Shown here one piece after another: positions 7,736 through 12,679 of a DNA stretch of 33,011 nt. The translations under genes were made by a program, and so were the position numbers. Origin of the DNA: a virus; IMG/VR virus record IMGVR_UViG_3300004807_000071, positions 1 through 33,011 of that record. One strand, 5' to 3'. Each line of letters starts with the position of its first letter. Position 1 is the stretch's first letter. The notes below the pieces were generated by a model. The model was given only the letters and a program-made list of their open reading frames with translations. It made no database searches and was not told where the DNA came from.

Positions 7736-7810
7736 CGTTTTTTGTGATATGCGCGCCAACGCAGATCAGTCCGCCGGAAAGCGGGCCTTGGTTTCATCAA
7801 AAGCGATTTG

Positions 7811-7847
7811 ATCCCGTCGAGCTCCAACTCGGCGGGATTTGCTTTTT
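7811..7847 (+). terminator. rho-independent terminator or attenuator, plus strand
   Basis: Stem ATCCCGTCGAG (7811-7821) with CTCGGCGGGAT (7828-7838), 11 pairs including one U-G, loop of six, followed by TTTGCTTTTT. The tail is T-rich only in the plus direction. No plus-strand protein gene precedes it, so it would stop either read-through from the structured RNA or a leader transcript of the plus-strand operon that begins at 7899. Confidence 0.6.
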
Positions 7848-7861
7848 GTGTTTCCGCCTCG

Positions 7862-7875
7862 AGCATTCCGATATA
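7862..7875 (+). repeat. direct repeat, copy 2 (AGCATTCCG core)
   Basis: AGCATTCCGATATA, matching 12 of 14 bases with 7722-7735. It lies 24 bases before the start of the 90-aa gene; the TATA-containing end could serve as a -10 element, though no convincing -35 is present. Confidence 0.35.
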
Positions 7876-7898
7876 GCTTGAGCGTAGGAGGTGCCCCC

Positions 7899-8171
7899 AT
7901 GGCTGATGAAATAGACGCGAACTGCAAGCACACGTCGATCGAGTATGATGTTGGCGGATTGGCCCAGCCAGGAACGAACGTCATGCTGACCGACATTGCC
8001 GCGCGCTGCGCTGACTGTGGTGTCCTGTTCAAGTGGCTGGGCCGGTGGTCCAATACGCCCAAGCACGGGATCCCGCACGTCTCCGAGGACGGCATCTGGC
8101 TGTCCCTGCCCATGATCCCAGATGGCGAGAACGCGTTCCGCCTGATCCTGAACGAGGATATCCCCCAATGA
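7899..8171 (+). CDS. small zinc-ribbon-like phage protein
   Basis: 90 aa. The start at 7899 is fixed by a strong TAGGAGGTG eight bases upstream. The pattern CKH near residue 10, then ARCADCGVLFKWLG in the middle, then an SEDGIWLSLPMIP tail corresponds to a widespread small phage family: C-x-H, then C-x-x-CG followed by an aromatic-rich strand and an S-x-DG-x-x-x-x-P-x-x-P end. It probably binds one zinc through Cys/His. Function in that family is unknown. It heads a three-gene plus-strand block and overlaps the next gene by ATGA. Confidence 0.6.
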   Translation: MADEIDANCKHTSIEYDVGGLAQPGTNVMLTDIAARCADCGVLFKWLGRWSNTPKHGIPHVSEDGIWLSLPMIPDGENAFRLILNEDIPQ

Positions 8172-8362
8172 CCGATACACCCCCGAAGAGCCGGCGTGGC
8201 TTTGCTGCCATGTCCCGCGAGCAGCTGCTGGAAATCTCGTCCAAGGGCGGAAAGGGAACGCCGCCGGAAAAGCGCACATTCGCGCTGGACAGCACCCTGG
8301 CCAAGGATTCCGCGCGTCTGGGGGGCCTTGCGAAGGCCGCTAAATCGAAGGTTCCGGATTGA
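8168..8362 (+). CDS. KGG-motif (general-stress-protein-like) small protein
   Basis: 64 aa. The start ATG overlaps the previous stop as ATGA. RRGFAAMSREQLLEISSKGG is followed by a second, degenerate GG repeat (DSARLGGLAKAAK). This is the pattern of the KGG stress-protein motif family, also frequent as single small proteins in phages and plasmids. The motif is hydrophilic and low in structure; a molecular role is not established. It is translationally coupled with the zinc-ribbon protein and so probably co-expressed early. Confidence 0.65.
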   Translation: MTDTPPKSRRGFAAMSREQLLEISSKGGKGTPPEKRTFALDSTLAKDSARLGGLAKAAKSKVPD

Positions 8363-8395
8363 TGATCTACGGATCAGGGAGAACCAGAGGCTAGC

Positions 8396-8908
8396 ATGAC
8401 CAGTTATTTGAACCGCCGACAGGCGTCGCAGGACGCTGTTGATAAACGCTATCAGGCCGAATTGGCGCGAAAGTGCACTATTTTCCGCGAATGGGTTGCG
8501 GGCGCAACGTACAGAGAGGCCGGCGAAAAGTTCGGGATTTCTACGAGCCGCGCCGGACAGATCATTCGACAGATTTTGCGCCAGTTGTGGATATTCCACC
8601 GAAAGGGGTTGAATGCTGACACTGCCAGCATGGCCTTGGAAGGCATTTGCGTTGAGTGGGTCGAAGAAACGAACGAAGTTCACTCGCACTGCTCTCTTTC
8701 CCTTTGCGTACCGGGGGGCGTCAAAAGGCGGATTCGGGACTATTGCTACCCTTCGCCCGATGAAGTTGTTACGCTGGGCGAAATGGTCATCATGGCGAAC
8801 AATGCGGAGCCCGATAAAATTGCGAAACATCAGCGCATTCGGAAGCGCATGGGTTTTCCCGGTTTGTGGATGGTGATCCCGGTTGGACTTGAACCAACAA
8901 CCGGCTGA
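8396..8908 (+). CDS. HTH protein, sigma region 4-like
   Basis: 170 aa. Residues about 28-66 (CTIFREWVAGATYREAGEKF then GISTSRAGQIIRQILRQL) form a helix-turn-helix of the sigma-70 region 4 or transposase-helper type, so DNA binding is likely. Residues 70-155 resemble nothing I know. AGAGG precedes the ATG. Codons are more A/T-rich at third positions than in the neighbouring late genes, hinting at different ancestry. The last 12 codons, reading IPVGLEPTTG, are the complement of the tRNA-Lys gene, and the stop falls in its anticodon-arm complement. The native C-terminus may therefore have been replaced when the tRNA and this gene became joined. It could regulate the island or late transcription; that is inference. 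Confidence 0.6.
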   Translation: MTSYLNRRQASQDAVDKRYQAELARKCTIFREWVAGATYREAGEKFGISTSRAGQIIRQILRQLWIFHRKGLNADTASMALEGICVEWVEETNEVHSHCSLSLCVPGGVKRRIRDYCYPSPDEVVTLGEMVIMANNAEPDKIAKHQRIRKRMGFPGLWMVIPVGLEPTTG

Positions 8909-8946
8909 TTAAGAGTCAGCTGCTCGGCCAATTGAGCTACGGGACC
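8871..8946 (-). tRNA. tRNA-Lys (anticodon CUU), CCA encoded
   Basis: 76 bases including the CCA. Acceptor stem GGTCCCG with CGGGATC (one G-U), discriminator A, CCA at 8873-8871. D-arm GCTC/GAGC, anticodon stem GCTGA/TCAGC with loop CTCTTAA (anticodon CTT), T-arm GTTGG TTCAAGT CCAAC. It reads AAG lysine codons, which the GC-rich late genes use heavily. It overlaps the 3' ends of an ORF on each strand, so release of the tRNA from a minus-strand transcript would require cleavage inside the coding sequence of the 80-aa ORF. Confidence 0.95.
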
Positions 8947-9151
8947 GACGTGCTTTACGCGCCAGATCCTGCCTATGAACCCTTAGGGCCCCATACGCAA
9001 GAGTTCGGACAAGCCCGATGTCTTTGGCTAATTGCGCGTATTTTTTTGCATTTTGTTCGTCGCCTTCAAAAAAATACTTGAGGGCTTCGTCCTTAAAACC
9101 ATGCCGTATGGCATCCTCAAATGGTTCTATGCCATCTTCTGGATTGTTCAT
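8909..9151 (-). CDS. small hypothetical protein running into the tRNA gene
   Basis: 80 aa, start coupled to the upstream gene by ATGA. Residues 1-47 look genuine (HGFKDEALKYFFEGDEQNAK is a good amphipathic helix). The last 13 residues (RSRSSIGRAADS) are simply the translated 5' half of the tRNA-Lys, and the part before it is Arg-rich and atypical. The gene may be a truncated one whose stop is now supplied by the tRNA (TAA in the anticodon loop). Function unknown. Confidence 0.5.
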   Translation of the reverse strand: MNNPEDGIEPFEDAIRHGFKDEALKYFFEGDEQNAKKYAQLAKDIGLVRTLAYGALRVHRQDLARKARRSRSSIGRAADS

Positions 9152-9420
9152 TTACGGCCACCCTTGCGAGTGCCCCGGCAGTTCCATTTCTTGAGGCTTA
9201 GCGCCTTTCGGGTGGGCTCGCCATTCGGTTTGCGCATAGCCCCAGGCATCCCAGTCATTCTTGAGCAGAAGGATTTCTTCCGGCCTGCGTCCCGCTCCGT
9301 CTTGGGATGCGGAGCCGGCGGCTTGATGTCATGCCCCTGAGCGCGCAGGGAAGCCCGTCCACGGGCATTCAGACCACCGCTGGCAGACTTTCCTTCCTTT
9401 CGGCTCCAGGCCCCGCTCAT
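9148..9420 (-). CDS. DUF6321-type phage protein
   Basis: 90 aa. It begins MSGAWSRKEGKSASGGLNAR and continues GRASLRAQGHDIKPPAP, then RKKSFCSRMTGMPGAM and GEPTRKALSLKKWNC. This is the full signature of the short phage family DUF6321 (RKEGKNPEGGLNAKGRAS, KPP, R-x-SF-x-x-RM-x-x-MPGP, PTRK-x-L-L-x-W). Its length fits the family. It is basic and without a known function. Both ends overlap neighbouring genes by ATGA, so it is part of a tightly coupled cluster of small genes after the lysis cassette. Confidence 0.8.
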   Translation of the reverse strand: MSGAWSRKEGKSASGGLNARGRASLRAQGHDIKPPAPHPKTERDAGRKKSFCSRMTGMPGAMRKPNGEPTRKALSLKKWNCRGTRKGGRK

Positions 9421-9587
9421 CGCTTGCCCCGCTTCTTCTGACGCTGGGCCGCGCGCATGTTGGCAACCAGGGACGGATACGTGGATCCAGACCGCTTGGC
9501 ATCGCGCTTGGCAGATGCCTTGGCAGCTGGGCTTAGCTTGGTTGACTTCAGGCCCTTAGGCCGCGGGCGTTCCCACACTTCGCTCAT
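9417..9587 (-). CDS. small basic phage protein
   Basis: 56 aa, beginning MSEVWERPRPKGLKSTKLSP and containing KLSPAAKASAKRDAKRSGS, YPSLVANMRAAQR and a basic end KKRGKR. The order LSPAxKAxAK...R-G...YP-x-LV-x-NM is common in short phage proteins found next to DUF6321 genes; no function is known. The stop overlaps the DUF6321 start (ATGA). Strongly basic. Confidence 0.7.
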   Translation of the reverse strand: MSEVWERPRPKGLKSTKLSPAAKASAKRDAKRSGSTYPSLVANMRAAQRQKKRGKR

Positions 9588-9594
9588 GATGACC

Positions 9595-9834
9595 TCACGG
9601 ACGGCTTGATCTGCGGACTGTGTCCCTGACTTCGGTCAGCAGCTGCTGGACGTTGGCCATGCCAACCTCAAGCCGGATCAGGCGATCGGTCAGGTCGTGG
9701 AAGTCGCGCTCCAGATCCTCGGCTTTGGACGCCTTCTCCTCGAGGGAGCGGACTTTCTGACCCATAACCCCGAATGTGTAAGCACCGCTCATCACCGCTG
9801 CTCCGATTGCTATGATATCAGCCCAAGTCGGCAT
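9595..9834 (-). CDS. small membrane-anchored coiled-coil protein
   Basis: 79 aa. One N-terminal hydrophobic segment (residues 5-25, ADIIAIGAAVMSGAYTFGVMG) is followed by a long charged heptad-like coil (QKVRSLEEKASKAEDLERDF onwards to about residue 68). The start at 9834 has a G-rich stretch upstream; an ATG three codons earlier is possible. The plan matches hemolysin XhlA-like or DUF2730-like phage proteins that sit near lysis genes, so it may be a lysis accessory factor; exact family not certain. Confidence 0.6.
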   Translation of the reverse strand: MPTWADIIAIGAAVMSGAYTFGVMGQKVRSLEEKASKAEDLERDFHDLTDRLIRLEVGMANVQQLLTEVRDTVRRSSRP

Positions 9835-9864
9835 GAAGCCCCCCATTTCGCACCACGACACAGA

Positions 9865-9884
9865 CCCCCGGCGCGAACCGGGGG
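9865..9884 (-). terminator. GC-rich intergenic hairpin
   Basis: CCCCCGG (9865-9871) with CCGGGGG (9878-9884), loop of six, between the 90-aa and 79-aa genes. On the minus strand it is not followed by a T-run, so it is more likely an RNA-processing or stability element, or a weak terminator, than a full stop. Confidence 0.35.
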
Positions 9885-9896
9885 GGATTAAATCAA

Positions 9897-10169
9897 TCAG
9901 GCAACCGGCGTGAGCGAGGTCGCGATGGCGTTCAGCGAGGTGGCAGCTGCCTCGATCGCGGACGTAGCAGCCGTGATGGCCGCAGTGTCCTCAGGAGGAG
10001 GCGCAGCAGCTCTGGCAGCTTCAGCAGCTGCAGCAGAGGCCTGGAGGGCTTGCACAGCGCCTGTGAGGGCATTGGTGGCGCTGGTGAGCGCGTCGGTGGC
10101 AGCGGACATTGCATCAATCCTTTTGAGGAGTGAGCGGAGGAGGGAGACGAGCTCCCTATCACCGCTCAT
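9897..10169 (-). CDS. Ala-rich coiled-coil hypothetical protein
   Basis: 90 aa. The first 20 residues are charged (MSGDRELVSLLRSLLKRIDA); the rest is an Ala/Thr/Ser heptad pattern (SAATDALTSATNALTGAVQA and repeats of it), interrupted by APPPED near 55-60, suggesting two helices of an oligomer. The start overlaps the preceding stop (ATGA). Similar short Ala-rich coils occur among phage late genes; no function can be given. Confidence 0.6.
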   Translation of the reverse strand: MSGDRELVSLLRSLLKRIDAMSAATDALTSATNALTGAVQALQASAAAAEAARAAAPPPEDTAAITAATSAIEAAATSLNAIATSLTPVA

Positions 10170-10549
10170 GGGGCCGGGGGGGAAGTGAGGGACGCCTTGT
10201 ACTTGAGGAGGTGAGCATCAATTTCGGCATGCAGGGCCGCGCCCAGGCGGTCCACGCCGGCATTGATGAACTTGTTGAAGGGCACGCTCGCGCCACCCGT
10301 CAGTCTGGCCAGCTCGGCGTCCAGAGCGGTCTCAATGGCAGGCACGATCGCTGCGATAGACGCGCCAATGTCCGTATCGGCCAGATCCAACGCGTTTGAG
10401 GCCGCGTGCTTGAGATCTGCTGTTACAGTGTCAATCGAAGCACTCATGTCCGGAGAATGCGCGATCAGGGCCTGGGCCCAATGCAGAGCCTGCTCCACGC
10501 CCTGAATTGGGCTGATCTTCTTATTCAGAACGTCGGTCAGAATGCTCAT
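10166..10549 (-). CDS. hypothetical helical phage protein
   Basis: 127 aa starting MSILTDVLNKKISPIQGVEQ with AGGA upstream of the ATG. It is predicted to be all-helical, with Ala-rich segments (IGASIAAIVPAIETALDAEL) and a C-terminal amphipathic helix (AALHAEIDAHLLKYKASL). No family recognised. It lies directly after the lysis genes and is coupled by ATGA to the Ala-rich 90-aa gene. Confidence 0.65.
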   Translation of the reverse strand: MSILTDVLNKKISPIQGVEQALHWAQALIAHSPDMSASIDTVTADLKHAASNALDLADTDIGASIAAIVPAIETALDAELARLTGGASVPFNKFINAGVDRLGAALHAEIDAHLLKYKASLTSPPAP

Positions 10550-10606
10550 GAGTGTTTCCTGCGTGGGGGGCCACTGGGGCGGATCCCTACTTTTACCACA
10601 GGAAAA

Positions 10607-10837
10607 TCACTTAGGGCAGAGGCTTGCCCGTGCCGCGTTGTTGGCGATGATCTGCTTGACGGTCAGCTCGCTGTCGTCCTTGGCCGAGTACGAGACCGTC
10701 TTCCAGACCAGACAGACCGGATCAGGCGTTGTCGCGGTTATTGGGGTCTGACTGTTCAACGGCGCGCAGGCCACCAGACTTGAGAAAGCGGCCAGTGACA
10801 GCATCGCGGGCCATGTTCGCAGCAGCAATTTGGGCAA
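10607..10837 (-). CDS. o-spanin-like lipoprotein (Rz1 analogue)
   Basis: 76 aa. Signal peptide MPKLLLRTWPAMLSLAAFSS ends in the lipobox LVAC with Cys24 as the lipidation site, so the mature protein is a 53-residue outer-membrane lipoprotein. Mature region has VCLVWKTVSYSAKDDSELTV then QIIANNAARASLC, the C...s-x-D-x-x-x-T-x-x-x-I-x-x-N...LC pattern seen in small Rz1-like lipoproteins of phages of Gram-negative hosts. Its first 116 bases overlap the i-spanin candidate in a different frame, the classic Rz/Rz1 layout. Role: with the i-spanin it fuses inner and outer membranes at lysis. Confidence 0.75.
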   Translation of the reverse strand: MPKLLLRTWPAMLSLAAFSSLVACAPLNSQTPITATTPDPVCLVWKTVSYSAKDDSELTVKQIIANNAARASLCPK

Positions 10838-10973
10838 GGCTCTTCTCCTGGGTCTTGAGTTCGGTTTCAGCGGTTGCAGCAGCTGCGGCCTGGACCGCTT
10901 CCTGCGAAGGAGCCGGTGTCTGCCTTAACCATAGGCTAGCAAGCCACTTCAGGATGTTCAGAAAGAAGCTCAT
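10722..10973 (-). CDS. i-spanin-like membrane protein (Rz analogue)
   Basis: 83 aa from the ATG at 10973, which overlaps the endolysin stop (ATGA); a longer in-frame extension inside the endolysin gene is not credible. N-terminal segment FFLNILKWLASLWL is a signal-anchor, followed by a periplasmic Ala/Glu-rich coil (QEAVQAAAAATAETELKTQE) and a polar C-terminus. Its position after the endolysin and its overlap with the lipoprotein gene support an i-spanin role. It is shorter than lambda Rz. Confidence 0.65.
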   Translation of the reverse strand: MSFFLNILKWLASLWLRQTPAPSQEAVQAAAAATAETELKTQEKSLAQIAAANMARDAVTGRFLKSGGLRAVEQSDPNNRDNA

Positions 10974-11401
10974 GCGTGCACTCCCGTCTCGAGCTCGTCC
11001 ATCTCGCGTTTCGCGCGGGCCGGCGTCTGCTTGGCCCACTCTGAATCAAGGCCTGCAGCCTTGGCCAGATCCCATTCCTCAGCCCTCACATGAGCCAGCA
11101 TCTGCTTGAACTCGAGCAAACCGCCGATCCCCAGCTGGAACGCCATCTTGACCAGCACATTGGCTCTCACGTCGTCCAGAGATCTCCACCAGGGGATGAC
11201 CACGTCCATCTGACCACAGGTGTGGTCTATGTCATGATCCAGCTGCTCGTCAGCGGCCTGCTGCGTCCACTGGAGGCCCTCGTGCACGTCCGGGCCCGTG
11301 TGCCCATAGCCGATCGTGAGGACGTTCAGCGTGTCCCTATAGGCCACCAGCCGGCATCCCTCCTCGCGCTCGAGGTCGGTTGTCAGGAGATCGCGGTTCA
11401 T
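10970..11401 (-). CDS. endolysin, GH24 lysozyme (T4-type)
   Basis: 143 aa. The catalytic triad of GH24 phage lysozymes is in place: Glu14 (EREEG), Asp23 (YRD) and Thr29 (LTIGYGHT), with the exact E-x8-D-x5-T spacing. This is followed by the helical lobe with LGIGGLLEFKQMLAHV and the WAKQTPARAKREMDEL end usual for the family. There is no N-terminal signal, so export probably depends on a holin. It cleaves the glycan strands of peptidoglycan from the periplasm. It lies between a two-TM protein (holin candidate) and the spanins, coupled on both sides by ATGA. Confidence 0.92.
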   Translation of the reverse strand: MNRDLLTTDLEREEGCRLVAYRDTLNVLTIGYGHTGPDVHEGLQWTQQAADEQLDHDIDHTCGQMDVVIPWWRSLDDVRANVLVKMAFQLGIGGLLEFKQMLAHVRAEEWDLAKAAGLDSEWAKQTPARAKREMDELETGVHA

Positions 11402-11553
11402 GGCTGTGGCGGCTTCTTAGGAGGTTGGATGAGAGCAAACGCGCCCATGATCACCGGCATCAGGAACGCATCAGGCGCTCCTGATGCACGGCAAACGACG
11501 CAGAACAGGATCACGACGAAGGGCAGGGTGTAGATGTAGTCATCCTGGGTCAT
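11398..11553 (-). CDS. putative holin, two transmembrane segments
   Basis: 51 aa. Short N-terminus (MTQDDYIYT), hydrophobic segment about 9-22 (LPFVVILFCVVCR), a brief turn (ASGAPDA), second hydrophobic segment about 30-42 (FLMPVIMGAFALI) and a short Pro/Lys tail. The size, two-segment plan and its place immediately before the endolysin (ATGA overlap) fit a class II-like holin. No sequence family is recognised, so the role rests on topology and context. Confidence 0.6.
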   Translation of the reverse strand: MTQDDYIYTLPFVVILFCVVCRASGAPDAFLMPVIMGAFALIQPPKKPPQP

Positions 11554-11554
11554 A

Positions 11555-12679
11555 TCATGCCGCCGTGTTAGCTATCAGGATTCCTTCCAACTGGATGGAT
11601 CCTTGAGTAGCGGTGGTGACGTTCAACTGCCACTGCACATCTGTTTTTGCGGCGTAGGCTCGGGGGGAAACACGGGTGCTGTCATATCCCGCGCCTTGGA
11701 ACGGCGCTTGCAGGAATATCTGCGTGATGCCGGTGCTGCTCTGCGTATACACGCGGTACAGAGTGATATCTGTTGCTGCGGGGGGCGGGCAATACGCTTG
11801 GACCCGATATAGGTAGAACGTGTACCCAGCCGGAACCGTATAAATGCTCATGTTCGATTTGCCCTTGGAAATCGTCGAGCCGTTGAAGTTCGCACTGTTG
11901 ATCTGGGCATAGGTGACGGTCTTGCCCGCGTTTGCCAGCGTAATTGCGCCCACCGGGTTGGTTGTGCCCGTCACCTGAATCCCGTTGATCCGGAGGTAGC
12001 TGTTGACCGTAGTCACGCCCGTCGTGCCGTTGGTCAGGACCAGCGTCTCGGACAGAATGTTGTAGTTGGCATCCAGCCCGCTGATCAGGATCGACACAGC
12101 CGTGTCGGACGCAGACGAGCTATAGAGCAGCATCTGGATCGCGGAGGGCGGGAACACATAGTACCCACCCACTTCCCACATGGGGTAGTAACTCCCGGCG
12201 GTGATAGACGACGTGTAGCCTTGTATTGAGACCGTAGAGGCACCGGGCACCAAACCCCGAGATACCTGAGTGTTCCACGGAGCTAGAAGAGTGCTGCCGA
12301 TGGCGTTCACACCGGCCTGAGCAGACAGGGACGCGCCCGTTGCCGCAAAGCCTGACCGTACCGCTAAGGTGGTCTGGGTTGTGGCCCCATTGACCACGCG
12401 CACCCGGCAGAACTGGGCCATCACGGGCGCGGAGATCGTGGCGGGGGTCGAGGGCGAGACAGCCAGCACAGCCGCAATCACCCACGTCGTGCCATCGCTC
12501 GACAGGTCGATGTATGCGGTCGCGGTCTGATCCGTGTAGACGCTAGCCACAAAGAACGCCCACGGGGACACAGCACCCTGTGTGCCAGTCCCATAGGCGT
12601 CCCTGGACGCACCCGTGAAGGTGGCGCTGGCCGCAAGCGGCGCGGTCGTCTCGAGTTGATAGACCGCGTTTGTTGCCAT
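11555..12679 (-). CDS. virion structural protein
   Basis: 374 aa, Thr/Ser/Ala/Gly-rich and beta-type throughout, low in charge, as in phage surface proteins. Residues 1-100 read like a beta-sandwich (AYIDLSSDGTTWVIAAVLAV). Residues 150-260 contain ISGLDANYNILSETLVLTNG and NSYLRINGIQVTGTTNP, a pattern found in tail or neck proteins of T7-like phages infecting aquatic bacteria. No enzymatic motif is visible. Start overlaps the preceding stop as TAATG. It could be a baseplate or fibre-base protein; exact position in the virion is unknown. Confidence 0.65.
   Translation of the reverse strand: MATNAVYQLETTAPLAASATFTGASRDAYGTGTQGAVSPWAFFVASVYTDQTATAYIDLSSDGTTWVIAAVLAVSPSTPATISAPVMAQFCRVRVVNGATTQTTLAVRSGFAATGASLSAQAGVNAIGSTLLAPWNTQVSRGLVPGASTVSIQGYTSSITAGSYYPMWEVGGYYVFPPSAIQMLLYSSSASDTAVSILISGLDANYNILSETLVLTNGTTGVTTVNSYLRINGIQVTGTTNPVGAITLANAGKTVTYAQINSANFNGSTISKGKSNMSIYTVPAGYTFYLYRVQAYCPPPAATDITLYRVYTQSSTGITQIFLQAPFQGAGYDSTRVSPRAYAAKTDVQWQLNVTTATQGSIQLEGILIANTAA

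Noticed and set aside
7424-7759. 163-aa version of the gene ending at 7268
   Set aside because: Its first 112 residues are a Pro/Arg/His-rich frame across the 67-aa gene; the coupled start at 7423 is far better.
7766-8830. 354-aa open frame on the minus strand opposite the plus-strand block
   Set aside because: It is rich in Arg, Ser and Pro, has no ribosome site, and covers three plus-strand genes with good starts and recognisable motifs.
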